DNA of 64,000 bases from Massilia oculi (lineage in GTDB: Bacteria; Pseudomonadota; Gammaproteobacteria; Burkholderiales; Burkholderiaceae_D), in contig NZ_CP029343.1 of NCBI RefSeq assembly GCF_003143515.1, forward strand, positions 2,728,001 to 2,792,000, given 5' to 3'. Below are positions 53,471 to 62,273 of this stretch, one piece after another (within the stretch, counting starts at the first letter, position 1; every line of letters starts with the position of its first letter). A model generated the notes under the pieces. It worked only from the letters and a program-made list of their open reading frames with translations. It was not told where the DNA came from and did not search any database. Position numbers and translations under genes: made by a program.

Positions 53471-54922
53471 TTATTGGCACGTTCCGACGACGATGCCGTC
53501 AACGTCTTTCACATCCTTCTGCGCGTCGAGGCAGGCTTTAATGGCCTTGTTAAGCTCAGCCACGTCCTTCGCTTGGTTCAGCTGGCGATCGGCGGCGCGC
53601 TCGGCCGCGTCGTCGATCAGCTTCTGGCGTGCCTCTCGGTGAGCCGTGTAGGCGTCCAGGTTGGTATTGAGGGTGCCCGCAGCCTTATCCACGAGAGCGC
53701 TATCCTTGAAGCCGATTTTGTCTAGCGAACCATCAGCGCCGAGCGACACGTTCAGGGTCTGCTCTGCGAAGACACGGTTTTTTAGCGGCACGATGACGTA
53801 ATCACCAAGCTGCGGCACGATGACCCGGACAGGAGTGAGCAGCGAGGTGTCGTCCTCGCTGTTGCCCATGCACGTGTTCTGGCAAGCGCGCACCACGCCG
53901 TAGGCGGGCTGGCGAACGACGAAACCCGGAAAGCTGCCGTTGTCGGTGGGATCAGACACCAAAGGAACGTCGGTGCGGACCTGGACGACCGTACGCAGAG
54001 TCGGCAGTTGGTGGTAGACCTTGGTACCTTCGTTCTCTGTTAGAGCGTCGAGGAGTTTGAGCCCTTCCTCCGTGAGCCATTTACCGCTCTCCACCTGGGG
54101 GGGATATATGGCGATACTGACGCCGTCCGTGTCAAGGTCCTTCTTGGTTGGCGTCCATCGGCGGATGACGCGTGCGCGCAATTTCTGGCGTGCGGCCTCG
54201 AGCGCAGGATCCTCTCCCTTCTTCTCGGCCGCCGCTGTTTGAGTCCCTCCAGCATCCGCCTGCGCAGGCTTGGCCATGTTGTCTGCTTTCCGCGAAACGG
54301 CTGGCTGTGCGGCCACACCTGGCACTTGCGCCGTTTTAGCCGCCTTGCCTAGCTCCTCTTTGGCTGCAGCCTGCGCGTTAGCCTTAGCCTTAGCCTCTGC
54401 CTTCGCCTTCGCCTTCGCCAGCATTTGGAGGGCCTCGATCACATGGTCTGTACAGACCTTTGGCGGGGCAAGCGCGTCCCTTGCCATGGCAAGCATCCCG
54501 CCCTGCAGCCCCGCAATGCGAAGAACCGTGCCGACCGCCCCGGTAAGGGCCGGCCCCGTCTTATCACTAATGGTTGTCGACACGCTCTTCAAGGTCGATC
54601 CCGGATGGGATTCGACGGAAAACTCGGTATCCTTGAACACGTTTCGCAACGATTCATAAGGCACCACAAAGCGTTCACCGCGCGTGGTCTCCGCCGTAAT
54701 GGCCACCTTCTTAGCGACGTCGAAAAAAACTTGCCCGTCTTTATTGGTCTCACAACGCTCGATTTCGTAATCCACTGTCACGACCAAAGTCGTGGCCGGC
54801 AGCGTGTACGGCACGCCTTCGATGACGCCGCCAGTGTGGCGCCGCACCTCGAGCTGGGTGCAACCGGACAGCAGGAGCATGGGGAGAAAGAACAGTACCG
54901 AAGCTTGCCGACGGTTTAGCAT
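53471..54922 (-). CDS. Lipoprotein of unknown function heading the tyrosinase cluster
   Basis: This 483-residue protein has a lipoprotein signal peptide with lipobox LLLSGC (Cys21). An N-terminal domain (about 30-165, starting GVIEGVPYTLPATTLVVTV) resembles in pattern uncharacterised DUF4831-type domains. A low-complexity Ala/Lys/Glu stretch follows (about 170-205), probably a helical rod, and then a C-terminal domain (about 240-420) and a helical tail. It is the first gene of the cluster on the minus strand. It could anchor the other exported products at the cell surface. Confidence 0.7.
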   Translation of the reverse strand: MLNRRQASVLFFLPMLLLSGCTQLEVRRHTGGVIEGVPYTLPATTLVVTVDYEIERCETNKDGQVFFDVAKKVAITAETTRGERFVVPYESLRNVFKDTEFSVESHPGSTLKSVSTTISDKTGPALTGAVGTVLRIAGLQGGMLAMARDALAPPKVCTDHVIEALQMLAKAKAKAEAKAKANAQAAAKEELGKAAKTAQVPGVAAQPAVSRKADNMAKPAQADAGGTQTAAAEKKGEDPALEAARQKLRARVIRRWTPTKKDLDTDGVSIAIYPPQVESGKWLTEEGLKLLDALTENEGTKVYHQLPTLRTVVQVRTDVPLVSDPTDNGSFPGFVVRQPAYGVVRACQNTCMGNSEDDTSLLTPVRVIVPQLGDYVIVPLKNRVFAEQTLNVSLGADGSLDKIGFKDSALVDKAAGTLNTNLDAYTAHREARQKLIDDAAERAADRQLNQAKDVAELNKAIKACLDAQKDVKDVDGIVVGTCQ

Positions 54923-55141
54923 GATTAGGACTGGAATTTAAAGTGTGGTGAATGTTCTTCCTTAACCATAGTTACAAAACTTTACCAAAAAGTCACTCTT
55001 TTATTTCCATAAAGGTTGTTGTTGCGCAAACACGACGGGATCTCTATGAGCAGGAGTGAATCGCCACGAGTTTCCTAGACACTCGCGAGCCGCTGGAAAT
55101 ACTGCTTTGATCCGCTTGGATTCCATGGACACTTTGAACCT

Positions 55142-55551
55142 GAGGATCTGGTCGATGAGCGTAGGCTTCCACTGGTAGCTCAAATCTCGGGTGCCCAAGT
55201 ACACGACTCGCGTTTCCTCGTCCCGTTGGTAGAGTCAATCTCGGCAAGGAAAAGGGCTGTCTGGCCATGCCCGCAAACGTCAAGATAAGTTGAATGCTGA
55301 CCGAGCCTATGCTTCGAGAGCCCATCGGGCTTGGCTTCGCAGTCGAGGCATCGCGCTCGTATCGCGCGCTACGATGTAGAGTCGCGCGAAAGGCTTGGAC
55401 AGTGGCGTTGGGCCGTCGAGCGAACCTTGTGTTGGCTACACCGCCCCGTAGATTGCGCATCCGGTACGAACGGCGAGCAGACATTCATCAGGCATTCCTG
55501 TCGCTTGCCTGCTCGATCATCTGTTGGCGGTATGTCGAGAGGTTTTGTTAG
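55142..55551 (+). pseudogene. IS5-family transposase remnant
   Basis: The plus strand reads as the second half of an IS5-family DDE transposase, broken into at least four frames. These are LVAQISGAQVHDSRFL (from about 55150), then ARKRQDKLNADRAYASRAH (55269), then ARYDVESRERLGQWRWAVER (about 55358), and finally RYERRADIHQAFLSLACSI ending at 55551. The N-terminal half is missing. It is dead. Confidence 0.82.
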
Positions 55552-55681
55552 GCGCTCTTAATGAGTAAGCGACGATCTTGCACTAACCGTCGCGCTAACT
55601 AGCGCTCACTAACTTTGAAGATGCAATCTTTCTGAATCGTCCCGAATTCTGAGCTGCTCCATTGCTCAGGGGAATAGAGTC

Positions 55682-55843
55682 ATGAAGACGCAACTCAAGT
55701 ATTCGCCCGAAGTCATCCAACGCGCCGTGTGCATGGTCAGCGAGACCGCCAACGAGTACAGCTCGCAGTGGACTGCGATCGAATCCATCGCAGACTAAAT
55801 CGGCTGCGTACCTGAAACGGTGCGTCGCTGGGTATGCCAGTAA
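55682..55843 (+). pseudogene. IS3-family OrfA remnant
   Basis: The frame from the ATG at 55682 reads KYSPEVIQRAVCMV and SSQWTAIESIAD, then an in-frame stop at 55796, then IGCVPETVRRWVCQ and another stop. This is the helix-turn-helix start of IS3-family OrfA (IS407/IS51 type). OrfB is absent. Confidence 0.8.
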
Positions 55844-56134
55844 GGGTGACGTTTGTGCTACAACGCTTGGCATTACCAAGGGCAGCAACGAACCACGTGC
55901 AGCGCTCGATAGCTTTTCGCCAGTACTTGTAATGTACTGCGGCCGCCAACTCGGACCAGTGCGCGCGCCCGCGTGAGGGCGATTACCGAAGTGGCACTGG
56001 CATCCCGCTGCGGCGCAGGCATACAAGCTGTCTTATACAGCGGATCTGGGGCAAGAATGGGGATGTCGAGGATTTGCTAGATCAGCTTGAGACGGTTGTA
56101 GAGCAAAGCCGCACACACACACCCTAAAGAAACC
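55844..56134. other. Intergenic debris
   Basis: No supported gene is present. Short protein-like phrases occur in several frames, consistent with further decayed insertion sequences next to the two transposase remnants. Confidence 0.35.
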
Positions 56135-56725
56135 TCAAGTAGGAACATCTGCAGTATTGGCCGGCTTTACTATCCGCATGACGCTAGCCCTAGAAATACC
56201 AAAGGTGCGCGCCAGGGCGCTGATCGAAGCGCCGGCCTGGTGTTGTCTCGCCATTGCAGAGCGCTGCTCGTCGGTAGTGCTGGCTGGGCGCCCCAGCGTC
56301 TTCCCTTCTGCTTTTGCCCGGGCCAAGCCAGACTGGGTTCGCTCAACCAGCAGGTCGCGCTCCATTTCAGCCACAGCCGCGAGCATAGTTAGCATCAACT
56401 TGCCCGCAGCGCTGGTAAGGTCCAGCTTCCCTAGTTGCAGGACGATGACCTGGATGCGGCGCGCTGTTAGGGCCTTGATCGTGGCGCCGACGTCCTGAGC
56501 ATCACGGCCAAGGCGATCCAGCTTTGTCACTACTAGGGTCTCATCGTCTCGGATCTGTCCGAGCATCTTGGCGAACTGCGGACGCAGTAGCGCTGAGACC
56601 TTCCCCGACACGCCCTCGTCAGCATACCAGTAATTAACCTCATAGCCGGCCGTCTCAATCTCACGTCGCTGATTCTCTGTCGTCTGTTCTTTGGTGCTGA
56701 CTCGCCCATAGCCAAAAATTGCCAT
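56135..56725 (-). CDS. Small serine resolvase/invertase
   Basis: This 196-residue protein has a catalytic domain with S10 in YGRVSTKEQ, TKLDRLGRD and AEMERDLLVERTQSG, plus a C-terminal helix-turn-helix (about 155-188, SISALARTFGISRASVMRI). It is a Tn3-type resolvase or DNA invertase, not a large integrase. It has no transposase partner here. Inverted GAACATG boxes upstream could be its recombination site. Confidence 0.92.
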   Translation of the reverse strand: MAIFGYGRVSTKEQTTENQRREIETAGYEVNYWYADEGVSGKVSALLRPQFAKMLGQIRDDETLVVTKLDRLGRDAQDVGATIKALTARRIQVIVLQLGKLDLTSAAGKLMLTMLAAVAEMERDLLVERTQSGLARAKAEGKTLGRPASTTDEQRSAMARQHQAGASISALARTFGISRASVMRIVKPANTADVPT

Positions 56726-56785
56726 CTTCCCATCTCTCCGTTATGCAACAGTGCTCGATCCTGTTCAATAACGCTAATTTTACAT

Positions 56786-56855
56786 TTGAACATGCTCAAA
56801 AATCAAACCCCTATTTTATGGACATCTCAGCATGGGATCGTTGTACCATGTTCAA
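56786..56855. promoter_or_regulatory. Inverted boxes upstream of the resolvase
   Basis: TTGAACATG (56786-56794) and CATGTTCAA (56847-56855) are perfect inverted copies 52 bases apart, 61 bases upstream of the resolvase start. A res or inversion site, or an operator, is possible. No transposase accompanies it. Confidence 0.4.
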
Positions 56856-56978
56856 AAACGGTCGTTTCCGAACAGTATAAGCCTCAGACATTCACCCTTG
56901 GCGTCCAAGGTCGGTCAATATGATGGCCGACTGTGTCTTGCTTCGGGTAAACTATAACTGGCCGTTCCCCTGCTATTA

Positions 56979-59387
56979 TTGAAAATTATTATCAAAATTG
57001 TGAACCTCTATACCGACCTGCAGAACGCGAGAAGCGAAGAAGATGTCAAAGATGCCTATATCAAAGCTCTTGGCTTGAAAGGCTATACGAAAGGTTTAAT
57101 CGATATCCAAACCAAGGAGATTTGGTTCGAGGCAAAAGATACTGGCAAACATTCTAGCTATGAAATGTTCACCCAGCTATTGCATTACGTTCAGGTTTCA
57201 ATGGATCGTGGCGAAACAGTTCCGCCGTTACTTGCAGTAATCGATACTGAAAAAGCAGCGTTAATGAAAAGCGTTGACGTACTGCCATTCTTAAAGAGAA
57301 AAACGGTAAAGTGGGGAAAGTCTGCAAGTCAATACACCCAGGAGGCCTTAGACGAAATTTCTGCGCACATTGGCACGCACTTCGTTTCCTTCAAGATTTC
57401 GACCCATGAAGAAGAATTCATCAGCACAGTTAAAGCGGCTATTAAGTGTGGCGACATAATTAGGACCCAGATTACGCCCGATAACCTAAAGCAGGTTTTC
57501 GACAAATGGGTTTCAATGATTGGACGCGAAATTTCTGGTGTGGACGATGAGCAATATGCACTTCTATTCTTTGCAGACATCATGCACGACGGCACAGTAT
57601 CTACTCATAACAATCTGCCGGCAGAGCTACTGCACAAAAACGGATCACCGATTTTTAGCCTAAACGGAAAAATGTTTGAGCTAGGCAATAAGGACGGCTA
57701 TAGACGGTTCTGGGCAATTTATCATAGACCGCCAAATGTCAGCTACCGCGATTACATGCTTGAACGTCGTGACAATCTTATTCCGGTAAATGAGCGTATT
57801 TTTAAAGGCGCGTATTACACTCCGCTCAAAGTCGTTGATAAGGCCTATGATAAGCTCGTCGAAACACTCGGCAAAGACTGGCAAAAAGAATATATTGTAT
57901 GGGATATGTGCTGTGGGGTTGGAAACTTAGAGGTCAAGCACAGTAATCATCGAAATATTTATATGTCAACCTTGGATCAAGCAGACATTGATATGATGAA
58001 AGCTACAAAAACATGTGTTTCTGCTCATCGTTTTCAATACGATTATCTAAACGACGACATTGATGAGAACGGAAAAATTAATTATGACCTCACGAATAAG
58101 ATTCCACAATCCTTAAGATTGGCAATTGCACAAGGGAAGAAAATCCTTATTTTAATTAATCCGCCTTACGCAGAAGCAGGTAGTGCAGACACCGTGACGG
58201 GAGGAGAACATAAAACTTCTGTAGCGACAACAAGGATGTCCCGATCAATGCCTGATTACGGATATGCTACTCGTGAGCTGTTCACACAATTTCTAGCACG
58301 AATTGCTCAAGAAATGCCTACAGCAACTCTCGCTATTTTCAGCAAGATTAAGTACGTCAATGCTCCAAATTTTGAACAGTTTAGAAAACTATGGAATGCT
58401 AATTACCTCGGCGGTTTCGTCGTTCATAGCAAATCGTTTGACGGTTTGAAAGGGGATTTTCCCATTGGTTTTCTTATCTGGAAAACTGACCAAAATGGTC
58501 CTAAGACCCCTATTACTGAAATTTCCGCTGAAGTCCTTGATAAAAACGCCCTTCCAAGAGGAGAAAAGAAATTTTACAATTTACCAAACTCAACTTTTCT
58601 GAGCGAATGGATTGTTCGTCCTAGAGGCAATGGGAAAGACTGCGTGCCTTTAAAAAACGCTATAACACCGGCAACAGTCACGAAAGATCTACGCGGAACA
58701 AAATGGGCGGAAAAAGGCATAGGCAGTATGTTATGCAATAGCAATATGCTTCAAAATGCTGGAAAATTGACAGCACTGTTCTCATCAGGCTTTGGCAGTG
58801 CTGGTGCATTTTTTGTTACTGAAGAAAATGTTGACAAGGCAGCAGTTGTTTTTGCGGTCCGACGATTAATAAAGCAAACATGGTTGAATGACCGCGATCA
58901 GTTTTTGCAGCCGGTAGAACCACTCGGTGATGAGTTCATTAATGATTGTTTAATCTGGATGCTTTTCAATGGAAGCAATCTGACTGCTGGCGCAGATGAT
59001 TTAGAGTGGAACGGAAAGAAATGGTCTCTTACTAATCACTTCATTCCATTTTCAGAAGACGAAGTTGGTGCACCTGATAGATTCGAGTCCGATTTTATGA
59101 AAGAACATTTATCTAAAAAGATACTGTCAGATGAAGCACTATCGGTTCTTGAGTCCGGCAGGATACTTTGGGAAGCCTACTTCGCATACACTGACGTTCG
59201 TAACGTTAGGGATAAATTCAAATTAAATCGGCCAGACGTTGGTTGGCATCAAGTGCGAAATGCCCTTGTGGAACGCGGCGCCAGTGGCGACACTCAAGCA
59301 GTCTCATTTAGTACTTTCGAGAGCAACTATACGGTGTTGAGTGAGAAATTGCGGCCGCAAGTTTTTACTTTAGGTTTTTTAAGGTAA
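56979..59387 (+). CDS. Fused restriction endonuclease / N6-adenine methyltransferase (type IIG-like)
   Basis: This 802-residue protein has an N-terminal nuclease-like segment with D42 and E51-x-K53 (IDIQTKEIWFEAK). It then has a methyltransferase with motif X (FKGAYYTPLKVV, about 276-287), SAM motif I (VWDMCCGVGN, 308-317) and catalytic motif IV NPPY at 394-397. A C-terminal target-recognition-like region (about 560-790) follows. One protein thus holds both activities, as in type IIG enzymes. The start is uncertain: TTG at 56979 or GTG at 57000, neither with a clear ribosome binding site. The gene is conspicuously AT-rich compared with the core, which marks recent transfer. Confidence 0.85.
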   Translation: MKIIIKIVNLYTDLQNARSEEDVKDAYIKALGLKGYTKGLIDIQTKEIWFEAKDTGKHSSYEMFTQLLHYVQVSMDRGETVPPLLAVIDTEKAALMKSVDVLPFLKRKTVKWGKSASQYTQEALDEISAHIGTHFVSFKISTHEEEFISTVKAAIKCGDIIRTQITPDNLKQVFDKWVSMIGREISGVDDEQYALLFFADIMHDGTVSTHNNLPAELLHKNGSPIFSLNGKMFELGNKDGYRRFWAIYHRPPNVSYRDYMLERRDNLIPVNERIFKGAYYTPLKVVDKAYDKLVETLGKDWQKEYIVWDMCCGVGNLEVKHSNHRNIYMSTLDQADIDMMKATKTCVSAHRFQYDYLNDDIDENGKINYDLTNKIPQSLRLAIAQGKKILILINPPYAEAGSADTVTGGEHKTSVATTRMSRSMPDYGYATRELFTQFLARIAQEMPTATLAIFSKIKYVNAPNFEQFRKLWNANYLGGFVVHSKSFDGLKGDFPIGFLIWKTDQNGPKTPITEISAEVLDKNALPRGEKKFYNLPNSTFLSEWIVRPRGNGKDCVPLKNAITPATVTKDLRGTKWAEKGIGSMLCNSNMLQNAGKLTALFSSGFGSAGAFFVTEENVDKAAVVFAVRRLIKQTWLNDRDQFLQPVEPLGDEFINDCLIWMLFNGSNLTAGADDLEWNGKKWSLTNHFIPFSEDEVGAPDRFESDFMKEHLSKKILSDEALSVLESGRILWEAYFAYTDVRNVRDKFKLNRPDVGWHQVRNALVERGASGDTQAVSFSTFESNYTVLSEKLRPQVFTLGFLR

Positions 59388-59444
59388 ATCTCTCCCGTGG
59401 TAGGGATGCACGGGAGCTGCACTGGTCATCTCCTGTGAATCGCG

Positions 59445-59615
59445 CCTAGGGAAGCACTGATTTATTCGGGCGCGCTGGAATCGGTCACAAAAAATGTGCC
59501 CAGCAAGGCGCAAACCACAGCGATACCGCGTGGTATCGCGAGGATTTGAAACGCCGCTGGGCGCATTTTCTCGTGGCCGAAGCCGCCGCTATGAATAAAT
59601 CAGTGCTTCCCTAGG
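59445..59615. mobile_element. 171-bp palindromic MITE-like element
   Basis: Perfect 22-bp terminal inverted repeats (59445-59466 and 59594-59615) begin CCTAGGGAAGCACTGATT. Inner arms pair again: AAAATG-GCCCAGC on one side, GCTGGGC-CATTTT on the other, and GCGATACC/GGTATCGC at the apex. CTAG at both outer ends may be a 4-bp target duplication. There is no coding content. Confidence 0.82.
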
Positions 59616-59678
59616 ATACTTGTCTGATTGTGGTCAAAATCGTAGGTTTTTTTAAGTGACTCAAAGGGTTAAGCTCAG

Positions 59679-62222
59679 CTAACCAAGTAAAACTTCTACT
59701 TCTTTCGCCTCTATGGCCACATCGATCTCCGCGCATAAATCAATGTCATGTCCGGGCGCCGATATTGAGATTACCAGTGCATACCTTGCTTTGTCGGTTA
59801 CGCGCTTCTGGCCTGTATGTGATTTCCACCATCCCCCAACTGGATAGACTGCGATTGCATCATGTCCAGCAAGGTCAATCGCTCTTCCTCGCCAAAGATC
59901 GCAATGAAGTGACCCTGCCTGTATCGCTTTTGGCCCCAGCAACCAGTAGCTTGTCTCGTCGTCCATTTCACCAGAATCTTTGGACTGACTTGCAGTGAGC
60001 CTGCTGCGAAAACGCAAATCCGATTCGCCTCTTTTTTTCATATCGAAGCGCAGCCCGAAGGAACGATACGTATCAGGACGGGTCGCGGCCTTTCCTGTCA
60101 AATTAGGCTCCACAAAATATGAGAGAGTCACTTTCATCGTCACAATCTCATTTTCAAGCTTTTCTAATGCTCGACGCGGCCAAGGCAGATCGTAAAAATG
60201 CATCTCATTGAAAACGCCGGACTTTCCATCTGCGCCAAGTGCAAACGGCTGAATTTCCGACTGCGCGATTAAAGTAGCGTCGTTCTGAGCTGAAAAGATC
60301 GCGCGCTCTATGTCAGGTACGCCATACCCATATTCACGAAGTAACTGCTGTTTCTTACTCTTGCTTCCACCTTTCCAATGGGCCCCGGTCCCGACGAAAT
60401 TTTTACGTATCGGCTCTGGCCAACGAGCTGAATCGACAATTAGTGCACGGTGAGTTTCCGGCCACAAAGTAGGAAGTGCTGCCTGCAAACGCCCCACAAA
60501 GTTACCAGCAACCCCAGTCGCGGCGCTCGTTGCCCAAAAAGGTACAAGCGGCTCTGCGACCACGTCCGATCCTGTTGCTAGAAGCGACATCGACGGATCC
60601 CACCCACAGAAACCTCCTTCATCCGACGCCATGTTCCCGGCTTCAAATAAGACCTCTGGCTTTATTGGTGTCAGATCATTAGGAAGAGCCTGTGACCCAC
60701 GGCTAAATGGGCTACGGTGGTTAGCTGGCACGGCAGAGTATAGTGAAGCCGGGCCCGCTGGTGGCTGTTCTTTGCGAGTGAACCCACCGATCGTTAAAGC
60801 ATTCCAACTTTGTGAAGGATCTTCTAGTGACTGCAGAGGTAAAACGTCTAGGGCCAAACCTCCAGAAACATTTCCTGTAGCAACCAACAGCAACCGCTTC
60901 GGACGCTGTCGCGCCGGGACATTTTCGCTAATATCGCCCACCATGCTGCCGGAGGCGATTTGATCAAGCGCCCCGCTCCACGTTGATGGCCGATTAGGAG
61001 GAAAGTCCGTTGTCGAGGTCGCGAGACAGAAAGTACGTAGGGCCTCTGGTCTTTCCAACTCAACTAAAGCTACCGCACCCTGCGTAACGATGCCGTAGTT
61101 AGGTGGTTTAGTCGGTGGGAATCCACGTGGCGGCAACAGTTTGACTGACTCCGCGCCATGAGTCAGCGTCACTGACCGGGTATCATTCATGAGCGGCTCA
61201 AGGTCACCATATAGGACGAGCCCAGCAAGCGGAGTACCGTGACCTCCGCCAGGATAATGATCGTCAGCTCCCCATGCTTGATCATACGCCCAAGCACCTT
61301 GCAGACCAGGTGCAATCAGCGGATGCGCTGCAGCAATGCCCGTATCAAGGATACAAACGACCGGGGCACCGTCAGGCGGAGAAGCAACACGTCCCGCAAG
61401 TTCGGCAACCCAATCGTGCTGGGAAAGCCCGCTTTCCCCACGGTCGAGGATTGGCTCGATAGTGCCGGTAGCACGGCGGATCTCCGTTATTGAGCCTGGC
61501 ACCTTCGTCGCAAATGAAATCAAAGCCTTCGCAGCAGCATGGACGAAGATTACTGCAGTGTCAGGGAATAAAAGCCGCTCGGAGTGAACATCAAGATTCG
61601 CATTCTTTGCCGCATCGACCAACCGATCTGCCGAAATGACTGGTTGACGCACCCAGATCTCCCACCACAGAATTTCTGGGGAATCAAAAGCTATGTCCAT
61701 AGTGAACAATGAGCGGGCATCTGCCGCGCGGACATTCTCAACAACCTCAAAACGCTCTAAGTCTGGTCGGCGGACACCACTCGGATTCTTTCCATATTCA
61801 GCGATTCGCTTCCGCAGATATTCCCTTGCCGCGTCAGGAATGAATAGCAATGCACTTTCAGAACAATCATCGTTCCGTTTTGAACGTAATACCGTTATAT
61901 CTTGGGTGGGGAAATCTAAAGCTGCTGGGATCTTAGTTGCTTTACTGCGGGAACCTTCAGCAGGAGGACAAGTCGTTACTTCAACAATTGTTCCTGCCTT
62001 GAGACCCCTAATTGCTAGGCGACCGTCACTTGTTGGAGCTGGAAGAGGTCCTAGCGCTGTTCTAAGTTCACTGAGTAAATGAGCTGCATGTGCAGCATAG
62101 TCACCACGAAGTGGCTTACGTTTCCGGTCTCGCGATGGGACTACATATGCCGACTCATCTCTAAAAAGATCAATCGAAATATGAGGACGGTTTCTCTTAT
62201 TAAAATTGTTAGACTCCGCCAT
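59679..62222 (-). CDS. Cytoplasmic subtilisin-like (S8) protease paired with an AAA+ ATPase
   Basis: This 847-residue protein has no signal peptide. An N-terminal region (about 1-280) of unassigned fold precedes an S8 domain with D293 (VCILDTGIAAAHP), H328 (GGGHGTPLAG), oxyanion N451 (VATGN) and S566 (WATSAATGVAG). A beta-rich C-terminal region (about 680-847) follows. It starts 51 bases after the AAA+ gene, on the same strand. Such AAA+/subtilase pairs recur in accessory regions, and the ATPase presumably delivers or licenses substrates. A defence role is inferred. The composition is lower in GC than the core. Confidence 0.85.
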   Translation of the reverse strand: MAESNNFNKRNRPHISIDLFRDESAYVVPSRDRKRKPLRGDYAAHAAHLLSELRTALGPLPAPTSDGRLAIRGLKAGTIVEVTTCPPAEGSRSKATKIPAALDFPTQDITVLRSKRNDDCSESALLFIPDAAREYLRKRIAEYGKNPSGVRRPDLERFEVVENVRAADARSLFTMDIAFDSPEILWWEIWVRQPVISADRLVDAAKNANLDVHSERLLFPDTAVIFVHAAAKALISFATKVPGSITEIRRATGTIEPILDRGESGLSQHDWVAELAGRVASPPDGAPVVCILDTGIAAAHPLIAPGLQGAWAYDQAWGADDHYPGGGHGTPLAGLVLYGDLEPLMNDTRSVTLTHGAESVKLLPPRGFPPTKPPNYGIVTQGAVALVELERPEALRTFCLATSTTDFPPNRPSTWSGALDQIASGSMVGDISENVPARQRPKRLLLVATGNVSGGLALDVLPLQSLEDPSQSWNALTIGGFTRKEQPPAGPASLYSAVPANHRSPFSRGSQALPNDLTPIKPEVLFEAGNMASDEGGFCGWDPSMSLLATGSDVVAEPLVPFWATSAATGVAGNFVGRLQAALPTLWPETHRALIVDSARWPEPIRKNFVGTGAHWKGGSKSKKQQLLREYGYGVPDIERAIFSAQNDATLIAQSEIQPFALGADGKSGVFNEMHFYDLPWPRRALEKLENEIVTMKVTLSYFVEPNLTGKAATRPDTYRSFGLRFDMKKRGESDLRFRSRLTASQSKDSGEMDDETSYWLLGPKAIQAGSLHCDLWRGRAIDLAGHDAIAVYPVGGWWKSHTGQKRVTDKARYALVISISAPGHDIDLCAEIDVAIEAKEVEVLLG

Positions 62223-62273
62223 AAGCTCCTTAAGAAGTTTACTTTTTCGGTTTACGCAAATTACCTAAACCGC

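Noticed and set aside
55001..55204. A 67-codon minus-strand frame
   Set aside because: It lies opposite the IS5 remnant, whose plus-strand reading (VHDSRFL and following) is recognisable.
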